Position numbers and translations under genes: made by a program. The notes under the pieces are model-generated. The model was not told the DNA's origin, did no database searches, and saw nothing but the letters and a program-made list of their open reading frames with translations. Shown here in pieces: positions 1 to 8,639 of a stretch of DNA of 64,000 nt; within the stretch, counting starts at the first letter, position 1, and every line of letters begins with the position of its first letter. Origin of the DNA: Fischerella sp. JS2 (lineage in GTDB: Bacteria > Cyanobacteriota > Cyanobacteriia > Cyanobacteriales > Nostocaceae); contig NZ_CP135918.1 in assembly GCF_032393985.1 (NCBI RefSeq), positions 3,968,001 to 4,032,000 of the forward strand. Reading direction: 5' to 3'.

Positions 1-2
1 TG

Positions 3-215
3 ACACAACCGATAATTTGTCAAACACGTAAAGGCTGGATAAATTTAGTTTACGTTCGTAAGGTTTGCCTCCACAAAGTATATATTAATATGTGCAAACA
101 ACAACCAGCCTGCGTGATCACTTGGTGTAATGGCGATACAGAAGCTTTTTTTGGCAAAGACGCTGAAGTAATAGCCCAAACTTGGAAAGACCGATTCAGT
201 AATCCTAAAACTTAA
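3..215 (+). CDS. C-terminal end of an unidentified protein (cut by the window edge)
   Basis: An open frame enters from the left edge and stops at TAA 213-215, giving about 70 residues with no start in view. The peptide is rich in Cys, Trp and charged residues (for example CKQQPACVITWCNG) and ends TWKDRFSNPKT, with codon use like the neighbouring genes. A stem-loop follows 22 bases after the stop, which fits a real gene end. I do not recognise the family. Confidence 0.5.
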   Translation, partial: TQPIICQTRKGWINLVYVRKVCLHKVYINMCKQQPACVITWCNGDTEAFFGKDAEVIAQTWKDRFSNPKT

Positions 216-237
216 CTTTTGTATCATTCTTAAAAAT

Positions 238-261
238 AGCCAAGGGTTTTAATCCTTGGCT
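238..261 (+). terminator. Stem-loop downstream of the partial gene
   Basis: AGCCAAGG at 238-245 pairs with CCTTGGCT at 254-261 around an 8-base loop. The T tract after it is weak. Its position just after the stop at 215 suggests a terminator. A nearly identical AGCCAAGGATTTTAATCCTTAGC element sits inside the 168-bp duplication at 58.2-58.5 kb, so this may instead be a dispersed palindrome. Confidence 0.45.
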
Positions 262-381
262 TATAGCAGTTCTAATGAAAAACCTCATAATAAAAACTTT
301 TTCCTCCGCTACACAGCCGCATACCTACAGAAGCAAAATATCACATAATTACAGAACACCAACCTCCAGTAAAACCCATCC

Positions 382-1125
382 ATGTTCCAGGATATTGCTG
401 TTGAACTTCGTAATGTGACATTTAGCCGCAACCAGCGCCCTTTGGTATCAAATTTGAATTTCAGTATTCCTCAAGGAGAAGCGCTGGTATTACTCGGACG
501 TAGTGGTAGCGGTAAAACTACGACGATGAAATTAATCAATCGCCTGTTTACACCCACTCACGGAGAAGTGCTATTTTATGATATTCCCACAACCCAGTGG
601 GATGAAATTAAATTACGGCGCAAGATTGGTTATGTAATTCAAGAAACTGGTTTATTTCCCCATTTTACTGTTGAGCGTAATGTGGGTTTGGTTCCCTCCT
701 TGGAAGGTTGGAAGCCCACACAAATCAAAAGCCGTGTTTATGAACTGTTGCAGTTAGTGGGATTAGAACCAGAGAAATTTGCCAATAGATATCCCCACGA
801 ACTGTCAGGAGGACAAAGACAACGAATTGGTGTAGCAAGGGCATTAGCAGCCGATCCGCCAGTGTTGTTGATGGATGAACCTTTTGGCGCCCTCGACCCA
901 ATTACACGACTGGAATTGCAACAAGAGTTTAAACGCTTACAAAGGGAATTAGGCAAAACGGTTGTTTTTGTGACTCACGATATTCAAGAAGCTTTTGTTT
1001 TGGCATCAAGAATTGGTTTAATGCATGGGGGAAAATTGGTAGTGTTGGAAACACCAGCAGAATTTATGCGTTCCCAACATCCAGAAGCCCTTGCCTTTTT
1101 GCAATGTCTGAAACCAGCCCTATGA
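382..1125 (+). CDS. ABC transporter ATP-binding protein, glycine betaine/osmoprotectant (OpuA/ProV-like) type
   Basis: This is the cytoplasmic ATPase of an importer. Residues 39-47 form the Walker A motif GRSGSGKTT, followed by TTMKLINRL as in the ProV/OpuCA family. A Q-loop lies at VIQETGLFPH, the signature LSGGQRQR at about 141 and Walker B VLLMDEP at about 161-167. At 247 residues it lacks the C-terminal CBS pair of classical OpuAA/OpuCA. Its TGA overlaps the ATG of the permease gene (ATGA at 1122-1125), so the two are translationally coupled. No substrate-binding protein gene lies next to them, so the substrate (glycine betaine, choline or another small solute) is inferred from family resemblance only. 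Confidence 0.85.
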   Translation: MFQDIAVELRNVTFSRNQRPLVSNLNFSIPQGEALVLLGRSGSGKTTTMKLINRLFTPTHGEVLFYDIPTTQWDEIKLRRKIGYVIQETGLFPHFTVERNVGLVPSLEGWKPTQIKSRVYELLQLVGLEPEKFANRYPHELSGGQRQRIGVARALAADPPVLLMDEPFGALDPITRLELQQEFKRLQRELGKTVVFVTHDIQEAFVLASRIGLMHGGKLVVLETPAEFMRSQHPEALAFLQCLKPAL

Positions 1126-1754
1126 ACTTCAATGACTTTTTTTTAATTAAATATGCACCAGAAATTTGGGAACGTACTTTAGAACACTTATTATTAGTGG
1201 CGATCGCCATTGCCATTGCGATCGCGATCGGTATACCACTAGGGATATTAATCACCCGCCAAAAATCTCTGCGTCAACCGATTTTGGGTGTTGCCAATAT
1301 TTTCCAAACTATTCCCAGCTTGGCATTATTTGGCTTACTCATCCCTGTACCGTTCATTGGTGGTATTGGTGCTAACCCTGCTATTTTTGCCTTGGCTTTA
1401 TATTCTTTGCTACCAATAATTCGCAATACTTACACTGGTATTACTGGCGTTGATGCAGCGATTCGAGAAGCAGGGCGCGGTATGGGAATGACAGATAGAC
1501 AGTTGTTGTTACAGGTAGAGATTCCTTTGGCAATGGGGGTAATTTTAGCTGGAGTACGAGTAGCAATGGTCATCAGTATAGGTGTTGCCACTGTTGCTGC
1601 TGCTATTGGTGCGGGTGGTTTGGGTGAGTTGATTTTTCGCGGTATCAGTACAGTCAATAATCAATTGATCTTAGCAGGTGCAATTCCGGCAGCAATCATC
1701 GCTTTACTTGCCGATTTGGGTATAGGGTGGTTGGAGAAAAGATTGCACTTTTAA
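1122..1754 (+). CDS. ABC transporter permease, OpuBB/ProW-like
   Basis: A 210-residue inner-membrane permease with about five or six hydrophobic segments. The first has an Ala-Ile repeat (AIAIAIAIAIGIPLG) encoded by overlapping HIP1-like GCGATCGC sequence near 1200-1230. The coupling loop EAGRGMGMTDRQLLLQVEIP matches the EAA motif of betaine/choline permeases. I chose the ATG at 1122 because it forms an ATGA overlap with the ATPase gene; an in-frame ATG at 1104 would add six residues. The pair likely forms the membrane core of an osmoprotectant importer, with a binding protein encoded elsewhere. Confidence 0.85.
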   Translation: MNFNDFFLIKYAPEIWERTLEHLLLVAIAIAIAIAIGIPLGILITRQKSLRQPILGVANIFQTIPSLALFGLLIPVPFIGGIGANPAIFALALYSLLPIIRNTYTGITGVDAAIREAGRGMGMTDRQLLLQVEIPLAMGVILAGVRVAMVISIGVATVAAAIGAGGLGELIFRGISTVNNQLILAGAIPAAIIALLADLGIGWLEKRLHF

Positions 1755-1877
1755 GAAGACAGAGTCCCCTGCATTTGGTGTCTTAACAACCAACAATTAA
1801 CTGCATCATAGCGACACAAAATCTGTCAGAATCAACCACAATGGTATGCAGTGGTTGAGAACTGGAGTTGATTTGCA

Positions 1878-2486
1878 GTGCTTATCGTTATTGACAATTA
1901 CGACAGCTTTACCTATAACTTAGTGCAGTATTTGGGAGAACTGGCAGTAGAATTCCCTGTAGCGGCACAGATCAAAGTTTTTCGTAACGATAAGATTACC
2001 CTAGATGAGGTTAAAGCTTTAAAGCCTGATGGTGTGGTAATTTCTCCCGGTCCTGGTCGCCCAGATGATGCGGGTATTTCTCTAGATTTAATAGAGAAAC
2101 TTGGATCTGACTTACCAATTTTAGGGGTTTGTTTGGGTCATCAAAGTATTGGTCAAGTGTTCGGTGGTAGGATTGTTTCGGCACCAGAGTTGATGCACGG
2201 CAAAACTTCCCAAGTGTCTCACACAGGGGTTGGTGTTTTCCAAGGATTAGAAAACCCAATTATTGCTACCCGGTATCATAGTTTGGTAATCGATCGCGAC
2301 ACTTGTCCAGATGTGTTAGAAATCACGGCTTGGGTGGAAGATGGCACAATTATGGGGGTACGACACAGGAACTATCCCCACATAGAAGGCGTCCAATTTC
2401 ATCCAGAGAGTGTTCTGACATCTTCAGGCAAGCAGTTACTGCGAAACTTTCTTTGCAAATTACAGACGAAACAAGAGAGTAATTAA
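1878..2486 (+). CDS. trpG: Anthranilate/aminodeoxychorismate synthase glutaminase subunit (component II)
   Basis: Class I glutamine amidotransferase of 202 residues that releases ammonia from glutamine for the chorismate-using synthase subunit of tryptophan and/or folate synthesis. It starts with the typical [18 protein letters not shown], has the oxyanion-hole motif [12 protein letters not shown], the nucleophile elbow [11 protein letters not shown] (Cys85) and the His-Glu pair in GVQFHPES near 171-178. The start codon is GTG, with GGAG at 1863-1866 upstream. The synthase (TrpE/PabB) partner is not in the window. TrpG and PabA cannot be separated from sequence alone, as one glutaminase often serves both. 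The next gene overlaps it by one base. Confidence 0.9.
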   Translation: MLIVIDNYDSFTYNLVQYLGELAVEFPVAAQIKVFRNDKITLDEVKALKPDGVVISPGPGRPDDAGISLDLIEKLGSDLPILGVCLGHQSIGQVFGGRIVSAPELMHGKTSQVSHTGVGVFQGLENPIIATRYHSLVIDRDTCPDVLEITAWVEDGTIMGVRHRNYPHIEGVQFHPESVLTSSGKQLLRNFLCKLQTKQESN

Positions 2487-3256
2487 TGAAACGACGGCAA
2501 TTAATGGGCTATGCTGGGGCGGGGTTGGTAACAACTTTGGTTACTAGCTTGGGTTCTCACTTGCAAGCTAACGCCCAATCTAGCGGTTCATTATCAGTTC
2601 AATGGTTGGGTCATACTTGCTTTCTGTTTACAGGCGACGGTACGAAAATTCTTGTCAACCCATTTCGCACAATTGGTTGTACCGCCAAGTACCGTCCACC
2701 AAAAGTAGCAGCAGACTTAGTACTAATTAGTAGTCAATTGTTGGATGAAGGCGCAGTCGAAGACCTACCAGGAAATCCGAAGTTAATTTACGAACCCGGA
2801 GTTTACGAGTTCAAAGGCATCAAGTTTCAAGGAATTGCTATTCCCCACGATCGTAAAGGTGGCAAGCAGTTCGGTACAAATGCTGCTTGGCAATGGCAGC
2901 AAGCAGGAATTAATATTCTCCACTTAGGGGGAGCAGCTGCACCTATTACCATTGAGCAAAAAATCCTTATTGGTCGTCCTGATGTGGCATTAGTTCCCGT
3001 AGGTGGTGGTGCTAAAGCTTATAATGCCCAAGAAGCAAAGCAGGCAATTCAAACCATTAATCCTAAGCTAATCATTCCTACTCATTATCGTACCCAAGCC
3101 GCAGATGAAGCTACCTGCGATATTTCTCCTTTGGATAATTTTTTAACGGTGATGAATGGAATGACTGTACGTCGCAGCAACAGCGACACAATTAGTATTA
3201 GCCGTGGTAATTTACCGGAAAATGGAGCGATACAAGTTTTAAGTTACAAGTTTTAG
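2486..3256 (+). CDS. UlaG-like metallo-beta-lactamase-fold hydrolase with Tat-type signal
   Basis: The 256-residue protein begins [13 protein letters not shown], with twin basic residues ahead of a hydrophobic stretch ending near ANAQS, consistent with a Tat or Sec export signal. The mature part has QWLGHTCFLFTGDGTKILVNPF, which resembles the first strands and metal site region of UlaG/L-ascorbate-6-phosphate lactonase-like proteins, and later IIPTHYRTQ. The canonical HxHxDH motif is not clear, so metal binding and activity are uncertain. It overlaps the trpG stop by one base (TAATG) and is probably co-transcribed with it. Substrate unknown. Confidence 0.75.
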   Translation: MKRRQLMGYAGAGLVTTLVTSLGSHLQANAQSSGSLSVQWLGHTCFLFTGDGTKILVNPFRTIGCTAKYRPPKVAADLVLISSQLLDEGAVEDLPGNPKLIYEPGVYEFKGIKFQGIAIPHDRKGGKQFGTNAAWQWQQAGINILHLGGAAAPITIEQKILIGRPDVALVPVGGGAKAYNAQEAKQAIQTINPKLIIPTHYRTQAADEATCDISPLDNFLTVMNGMTVRRSNSDTISISRGNLPENGAIQVLSYKF

Positions 3257-3268
3257 ATGAAATTTGAG

Positions 3269-3298
3269 GGCAGGCTTCTAGCCTGCCTTTTAAGTTTT
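3269..3298 (+). terminator. Rho-independent terminator of the trpG/metallo-hydrolase operon
   Basis: GGCAGGC 3269-3275, loop TTCTA, GCCTGCC 3281-3287, followed by TTTTAAGTTTTT. A seven-base GC-rich stem with a T-rich tail, 13 bases after the stop at 3256. Confidence 0.88.
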
Positions 3299-3423
3299 TG
3301 ACTGTGGGGTCTAAAGAGGGTGATCAGGAGCATCCCTATTTTTAAACAATACTGGAATTTCCTGGCAAGATTGTAAACATAATATCTCTCAAATACCCCA
3401 CTCCAAGTCCATATATTTAGCTC

Positions 3424-3864
3424 TCAAGGTTTGGCAACACTATTAATATTGGTATTGAGAGATTCTAATGCTGCTAACACTTTATCTTTATTTGGTGCAG
3501 AGGCTTTCAAATCTCCTTTAATTTTATCCGCCTCATCTTCAATTGCATTGTAGGTTTTAGAAGATTTCTTTTTCACTCCGTCCTCAACCTTTGACCAAGA
3601 ATCCTCAAATTTGTCAAACTCTTGTTTGGCTTTAGTAAAATCCCCAGCCTTAACAGCTGTTTGGGTATTGGAGACAATGGCTAACAAGCTTTTAAAGTTG
3701 TTGTCTTTGACGGTAGTAGTAGCAGTTTTTTTAGATATAGCACTTGCAGGTGTGGAAGTTGCTGTAGGTGATGTCTGCGTAGTGGATTGTTCAGCATTGT
3801 TGCATCCGACTAAGAACGACATACTTATTGTGGTAATAAGCAAAACTTGATTAAAACGGTGCAT
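3424..3864 (-). CDS. Small periplasmic lipoprotein of unknown function
   Basis: A 146-residue protein with a lipoprotein signal: hydrophobic LLITTISMSFLVG followed by the lipobox Cys (FLVGC, about residue 21). A Thr/Ser/Ala-rich linker follows, then a charged helical domain (DNNFKSLLAIVSNTQTAVKA...FDKFEDSWSKVED). I chose the ATG at 3864 because AAGGAG lies six bases upstream; an adjacent TTG at 3867 would add one residue. The helical repeat resembles small cyanobacterial periplasmic helical-bundle proteins, but I cannot name the family. It points toward the neighbouring terminator, convergent with the metallo-hydrolase gene. Confidence 0.75.
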   Translation of the reverse strand: MHRFNQVLLITTISMSFLVGCNNAEQSTTQTSPTATSTPASAISKKTATTTVKDNNFKSLLAIVSNTQTAVKAGDFTKAKQEFDKFEDSWSKVEDGVKKKSSKTYNAIEDEADKIKGDLKASAPNKDKVLAALESLNTNINSVAKP

Positions 3865-3867
3865 CAA

Positions 3868-4179
3868 AAACTCCTTAGCAGAAGTATTATAGGTATCGTT
3901 AATTCGGTACTTGGTATTAATGATCAGATAACAAGTAAAAATATCACCTTTTCTTTAGAAAGCACGATCACTAAGCAGTACCTGATTGAAGTATTAAGAC
4001 TATAAAGCTAACAAAGCCCTAAATAACTAAAATTTTTACTAAGATTTTTGCTTTCTTTCCCAGTTGTGTTTTTGTGAACAGACCTCAATTTTTCAACATA
4101 AATTTTAGGTTAATATTTAATAAGGTTGATTTTTGCGATTATAGTAAATTTTATTAGTTAATTTTTCTCAAAAACCACT
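3868..4179. other. Intergenic stretch, no gene seen
   Basis: About 310 AT-rich bases between two divergent genes, presumably holding both promoters. No stem-loop, RNA gene or coding remnant is evident. Confidence 0.5.
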
Positions 4180-4455
4180 ATGAAACGTTTATTTCGTAAA
4201 TATCACCGTACTCTCGCGCTCATTATTGCTTTGCCATTGATTTTAACTGCACTGACAGGAATGCTAACAACTGTTATTAGAGAGTGGCCTGTTAATACAG
4301 GGCTTTCATCTAGTTTGATTTTAAGTATCCATACAGGCGAAATATTTCATCTTCAAGCAATCTATCCCATGTTGAATGGATTAGGAATTATTGGGTTGGT
4401 AGTTACGGGTTTGAGTATGTCTGGTCTATTTGCTCAGAAGAAACAAAAATCTTAG
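4180..4455 (+). CDS. Small PepSY-associated transmembrane protein
   Basis: A 91-residue inner-membrane protein with two hydrophobic helices: KYHRTLALIIALPLILTALTGM (about 8-29) and MLNGLGIIGLVVTGLSMSGLF (about 65-86). The KYHRTLALI start and the HTGEIFHL segment before the last helix resemble the membrane parts of PepSY-domain proteins. The extracytoplasmic PepSY domain itself is missing, so it is either a minimal family member or a short relative. It stands alone between divergent and convergent neighbours. Confidence 0.65.
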   Translation: MKRLFRKYHRTLALIIALPLILTALTGMLTTVIREWPVNTGLSSSLILSIHTGEIFHLQAIYPMLNGLGIIGLVVTGLSMSGLFAQKKQKS

Positions 4456-4592
4456 TAGGAACAAAAAGTAAATTTTGATAATTTTTAGTTAATAATTTGT
4501 AACTTATATAAAAAACTCTTCTGCTGAAGTGCGATCGCGTTTTTGATCTATCATTCCTGGTGGTAGCTGACAACCAGTAGAATCTGAATCCG

Positions 4593-5108
4593 TTAACCGA
4601 ACACTTGCGGCCAAGTCTTAATTAAGAAAAATACAACTGCTGCGATCGCTAATACTCCTTGAAGTAAATTTCCCACCACCGTACCAACTACAATTCCTAC
4701 ACCGGCTTTTACTGCTAAGATTAAATTCCTTCGGTAGATAAACTCACCAATTATTGCTCCTACAAGAGGGCCAAACAGCATCCCTAAAAGTGGGCCTCCT
4801 ACAGGCAAAGTCGGTAACAATCCTAAAAACCCAGCTACTAAACCGACAATTGCACCGATTTGTCCCCATTTACTAGCGCCTGCTTTTTTTGCACCCAAAT
4901 AACCAGCCAATAAATCTACGCTAATACTCAGAACTAAAACAATAGCTGTAACAATCAATGGTGTGCTGATAGCAGCAAAAGAACCTTTGACAAATCCCCA
5001 GATAATAATAGCTATTAAGATTAAGCTAGCACCTGGCAAAGCAGGAACCACAGAGCCAATAATACCTACAATCATCAAGGCAACTAGTAATAAATAGACG
5101 ATTTGCAT
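4593..5108 (-). CDS. DUF456 family membrane protein
   Basis: A 171-residue integral membrane protein with several glycine-rich helices. The N-terminus (VALMIVGIIGSVVPALPGAS), the central GYLGAKKAGASKWG and the GPLLGMLFGPLVGAIIGE segment are typical of DUF456. Function is unknown in the family. It is a single gene followed on the + strand side by repeat DNA. Confidence 0.8.
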   Translation of the reverse strand: MQIVYLLLVALMIVGIIGSVVPALPGASLILIAIIIWGFVKGSFAAISTPLIVTAIVLVLSISVDLLAGYLGAKKAGASKWGQIGAIVGLVAGFLGLLPTLPVGGPLLGMLFGPLVGAIIGEFIYRRNLILAVKAGVGIVVGTVVGNLLQGVLAIAAVVFFLIKTWPQVFG

Positions 5109-5137
5109 AATTGGTAATTGGTAATGGTTAGTGTTTA

Positions 5138-5167
5138 GTACAGACGCGATGTTCCTCGCGTCTGTAC
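5138..5167. repeat. Dispersed palindrome of the AGACGCG family
   Basis: GTACAGACGCG 5138-5148 and CGCGTCTGTAC 5157-5167 are perfect 11-base inverted repeats around an 8-base loop. Related palindromes occur at 13845, 21548, 21617, 25506, 53799 and 63755. A GTGGTTA-type heptamer run (5169-5190) follows directly. Confidence 0.75.
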
Positions 5168-5258
5168 ATTAGTGGTTAGTGGTTAGTGGCTACTACTCCC
5201 CATCTCCCCATCTCCCTATTGCCCCTAATCCCCAACGTCTCTTTCTTTATGCCGGGGG

Positions 5259-5311
5259 ACCCTTACTTTACAGAAGCCGAGTAAAGCGCGTCTACGGCAA
5301 TCGCTCATGGG
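5259..5311 (-). repeat. 53-bp dispersed repeat, exact inverted match to 35763-35815
   Basis: These 53 bases are the exact reverse complement of 35763-35815. They contain the AAAGCGCGTCTACGG core also related to the three-copy repeat at 25.3 kb. The right end overlaps the last codons and stop of the CCB-type gene (stop at 5305), so the repeat has shaped that protein's extreme C-terminus. Confidence 0.85.
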
Positions 5312-5958
5312 GGACTCACCTCCTCCCTCAGGCTGACAGCCAACTTATCAGCAATCCCAGCGATCCAGTTTTCATCTTGTTTAGTATAACTGCGAGGAGC
5401 ATTTGCTCCTAAAATCAAAACGCCTTCTTTACCAATTGGTTGACAAATCACTCCTTGAGTATTCTCTGGTAAATAATCAAATTCAATTCTTCCTGGATAG
5501 ACTTTTAAGTTAACCAAATAAACAGGCTGTTGTTTTTCTTGCACCCGTTTTAAAATTGGCCCTAACGTCACCTCTGATTTTGTGCCTAAAATTCCTCGCC
5601 GCAATAAAACTTTACCTTGATAGAAAACTACAAGCGATCGCGTCACTGTATTAGTTAACAATAAATGTGATGCCCATGCTAGTTCTGTTTTAACTGCCTG
5701 TGGCAAGTCTTGTGCCAGTACAAAACCTTCTTCTCCAATTAGTTCTACCGCATCAGGCGATCGCGGTTGTACTTGCTGCCAAAGTAAACCCGTCAAAATC
5801 AGCACTGCACTCAAAATCACACCCAGGACATCTGCACGGGCTTGAGACTCTGTGATTTCTGGTGTCAGTAAACGGTTAATTAACAGAAGTACAGCGCCTA
5901 ACCCCCCGACAACAATGGGTAGACGCCGCAAAATACGATTCGGATCGGATTTAGCCAT
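5305..5958 (-). CDS. Cofactor assembly of complex C subunit B (CCB2/CCB4-type)
   Basis: A 217-residue membrane protein with two N-terminal hydrophobic helices (LPIVVGGLGAVLLLINRLL and VLGVILSAVLILTGLLW) and a soluble C-terminal domain with LVVFYQGKVLLRRGIL and EGVLILGANAPRSYTKQDE. It matches the DUF2930/CCB family, relatives of plant CCB2/CCB4, which help attach haem c(i) covalently to cytochrome b6 of the b6f complex. The C-terminal codons lie inside a dispersed repeat. Family assignment rests on recognised sequence pattern; function is by analogy with plants and algae. Confidence 0.8.
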   Translation of the reverse strand: MAKSDPNRILRRLPIVVGGLGAVLLLINRLLTPEITESQARADVLGVILSAVLILTGLLWQQVQPRSPDAVELIGEEGFVLAQDLPQAVKTELAWASHLLLTNTVTRSLVVFYQGKVLLRRGILGTKSEVTLGPILKRVQEKQQPVYLVNLKVYPGRIEFDYLPENTQGVICQPIGKEGVLILGANAPRSYTKQDENWIAGIADKLAVSLREEVSPP

Positions 5959-6050
5959 GCTTCTACAATACTGAATGATGAATATTGAATGTGGTAAATG
6001 CTATCTTTTATACTTTCTGCCTTCATAATTCATCATTCATCATTCATAAT

Positions 6051-6779
6051 TTACTCCTCTCCCGGTTCTATAATCCGTTGAAAAAGATAACCAGTACCTC
6101 TTGCTGTCAGAATCAATTCAGGGTTACTGGGGTCATCCTCCAATTTTGCCCGTAAACGAGAAATATGTACATCTACTACACGGGTATCCACATGACGTTC
6201 TGGTGTATATCCCCACACTTCCTGTAAAATTTCTGAACGAGAAAAAGCCTCTCCTGAACGACTCACCAACAGTTCTAGCAAGCTAAATTCCATACCGGTT
6301 AAGCGAATACGCTCATCACCTTTGTATACTTGCCGCTTGTTGGTATCAATTTTGATATTACCAACATGGATTACCCCAGAACTAGGAATGCCAGAAGCGC
6401 TGTTTTTATCTACCCGCCGCAGTACTGAACGAATCCGTGCTTCGAGTTCTTTCGGTGAAAAAGGTTTAACTACGTAATCATCAGCACCTAATTCTAGACC
6501 AGTGATCCGGTCAGCGACGTCCCCTAAGGCTGTTAACATAATAATTGGGACATCTGATTCCTTACGCAACTCTTGACAGACACCATAGCCATCTAGCTTG
6601 GGCATCATCACATCCAAAACCACTAAATCAGGGTCAGTTTTGCGGAAAGTATCCAAAGCTTCTTCGCCATCACCAGCAGTTACAACATCATAGCCAATCA
6701 TTGAAAGCCGAGTTTCTAAAATTCGGCGGATGCTGGCTTCGTCATCCACAACTAGAATTTTTTCTTTATGACTTTCCAA
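6051..6779 (-). CDS. rpaB: OmpR/PhoB-type response regulator RpaB
   Basis: A 242-residue regulator with an N-terminal receiver (ILVVDDEASIRRIL; phospho-acceptor Asp in DLVVLDVMMPKLDG; Lys in VVKPFSPKELEAR) and a C-terminal winged helix (RSEILQEVWGYTPERHVDTR, VDVHISRLRAKLEDD). It closely resembles cyanobacterial RpaB/Ycf27, the partner of histidine kinase NblS (Hik33), which represses high-light genes through HLR1 sites. I prefer TTG at 6779 (giving an N-terminus like other RpaB proteins) with AAGGAG 11 bases upstream; a TTG at 6788 would sit too close to it. The gene is divergent from radA. Confidence 0.9.
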   Translation of the reverse strand: MESHKEKILVVDDEASIRRILETRLSMIGYDVVTAGDGEEALDTFRKTDPDLVVLDVMMPKLDGYGVCQELRKESDVPIIMLTALGDVADRITGLELGADDYVVKPFSPKELEARIRSVLRRVDKNSASGIPSSGVIHVGNIKIDTNKRQVYKGDERIRLTGMEFSLLELLVSRSGEAFSRSEILQEVWGYTPERHVDTRVVDVHISRLRAKLEDDPSNPELILTARGTGYLFQRIIEPGEE

Positions 6780-6948
6780 GCTAATCAACGCTCCTTAACT
6801 AAAATTTTTCATGATTAATTTTTCATACCATAATATTAAGATATCATTCCAATAATTACGTTGGAAAAAGCTGAAACTACTTCTATTATTGGATTTTTGT
6901 TTTTTGAAGAATTAAGAAAAAATTAAGATTATTTAATAACATTAAAGA

Positions 6949-8496
6949 ATGCCAAAGCCGAAAACTTATTATGTTTGTAACCAATGTGGCGCAGAATCGC
7001 CGCAATGGTTTGGTAAGTGTCCATCTTGCGGCACATACAATTCCTTAGAAGAAGAAATTGCCATTCAATCCTCAACGGATGTGCCAAGTCGGGGGGTAGG
7101 TAGTTGGCATTCTCAGCAAGGCGCAAGTAAGTCTGCCAACAAGCCAGCGAAGCCAAGGTCTTCTTTGAGATTTGACCAAATTAGCGATCGCCAAGTCACA
7201 CGCTGGCCTTCTGGTTATAGTGAACTAGATCGAGTCCTCGGTGGCGGTGTTGTTCCTGGTTCGATGGTATTAATCGGTGGCGATCCAGGTATCGGTAAAT
7301 CTACGTTGCTGCTACAAGTATCCAATGAACTAGCCCAGAGATACCGAATTCTCTACGTTTCTGGAGAAGAATCAGGACAACAAGTGAAATTAAGAGCTTC
7401 CCGGCTGGGTGTAACTAAACCACTCAACTTAGTTAGCAATGGTAACGACAATGGTAATGGTAACACTAACAGTACCGAAGTCATAGAAGAAACATCAGAA
7501 GTAATACAAGTAGAAGGACAAAATGCAGATTTATATGTATTACCAGAAACAGATTTAGAAGAGATACTTAAAGAAGTAGAATCTCTCAAACCGAATCTAA
7601 CGGTAATTGACAGTATTCAAACAGTCTTCTTTCCTGCCCTCACCTCTGCACCCGGTTCCGTTGCCCAAGTACGAGAATGTACCGCAGCTTTAATGAAGGT
7701 GGCAAAGCATGAAGATATCACAATGTTAATTGTCGGACACGTGACTAAAGAAGGTGCGATCGCCGGGCCGAAAGTTTTAGAACACCTCGTAGATACGGTG
7801 TTATATTTTGAAGGCGATCGCTTTGCGTCCCATCGGTTATTACGGACAGTCAAAAACCGTTTTGGTGCTACTCACGAAATCGGCATCTTTGAAATGGTCG
7901 AACACGGTTTGCGGGAAGTTTCTAACCCCAGTGAACTATTTTTGGGCAACCGTGATGATCCAGGCCCTGGGACTGCCATTGTCGTGGCTTGTGAAGGTAC
8001 ACGTCCGATTGTTGTGGAACTACAAGCTTTGGTAAGCCCAACTAGTTACGCTTCTCCCCGTCGTTCTACTACAGGCGTAGATTATAACCGCTTGGTGCAG
8101 ATTCTCGCAGTATTGGAAAAACGGGTAGGCGTTCCCATGTCCAAGTTAGATTCCTACGTCGCTTCCGCAGGAGGGTTAAACGTCGAAGAACCAGCAGTAG
8201 ATTTGGGAGTAGCGATCGCTGTTGTTGCTAGTTTCCGCGATCGTATTGTTGATCCTGGTACTGTATTAATTGGTGAAGTGGGGTTAGGTGGACAAGTGCG
8301 TCCCGTGTCACAAATGGAACTACGGTTGAAAGAAGCAGCGAAGCTAGGATTTAAGCGGGCGATTGTCCCCAAAGGGCAAAAATTTCCCAACTTAAATATC
8401 GAAATTTTGCCGGTGTCTAAGGTAATAGATGCAATTATCGCGGCAATACCACAGGCGTCGTTGGAGGATGAAGATTTAGAACCGGATGAGGAGTGA
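6949..8496 (+). CDS. radA: DNA repair protein RadA (Sms)
   Basis: A 515-residue RecA-family helicase that acts in recombination and branch processing. It begins with a four-Cys zinc finger (CNQCGAESPQWFGKCPSCG), then a RecA-like ATPase with Walker A GDPGIGKSTLL, the RadA-specific KNRFG motif (VKNRFGATHEIGIFEM) and a C-terminal Lon-protease-like domain (SPRRSTTGVDYNR...GGLNVEEPAVDLGVA). A low-complexity Asn/Gly insertion (SNGNDNGNGNTNS, near 165-180) lies in the ATPase domain and is probably a surface loop. A strong terminator follows. Confidence 0.95.
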   Translation: MPKPKTYYVCNQCGAESPQWFGKCPSCGTYNSLEEEIAIQSSTDVPSRGVGSWHSQQGASKSANKPAKPRSSLRFDQISDRQVTRWPSGYSELDRVLGGGVVPGSMVLIGGDPGIGKSTLLLQVSNELAQRYRILYVSGEESGQQVKLRASRLGVTKPLNLVSNGNDNGNGNTNSTEVIEETSEVIQVEGQNADLYVLPETDLEEILKEVESLKPNLTVIDSIQTVFFPALTSAPGSVAQVRECTAALMKVAKHEDITMLIVGHVTKEGAIAGPKVLEHLVDTVLYFEGDRFASHRLLRTVKNRFGATHEIGIFEMVEHGLREVSNPSELFLGNRDDPGPGTAIVVACEGTRPIVVELQALVSPTSYASPRRSTTGVDYNRLVQILAVLEKRVGVPMSKLDSYVASAGGLNVEEPAVDLGVAIAVVASFRDRIVDPGTVLIGEVGLGGQVRPVSQMELRLKEAAKLGFKRAIVPKGQKFPNLNIEILPVSKVIDAIIAAIPQASLEDEDLEPDEE

Positions 8497-8510
8497 CCTC
8501 TCCCCAAATC

Positions 8511-8538
8511 CCTCTCCTGGAAGGAGAGGGGCTTTTTT
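8511..8538 (+). terminator. Rho-independent terminator of radA
   Basis: CCTCTCCT 8511-8518 pairs with AGGAGAGG 8522-8529 and is followed by GGCTTTTTT. It begins 15 bases after the radA stop. Confidence 0.88.
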
Positions 8539-8639
8539 AATGGTAAAAAATTGAGAAATAATAGCAAAATATATCCTTGCTAAAAGCCAATATATATGGT
8601 GTGCCAAAATAAATAACAGTAATATTGCGGTGTTTAGCA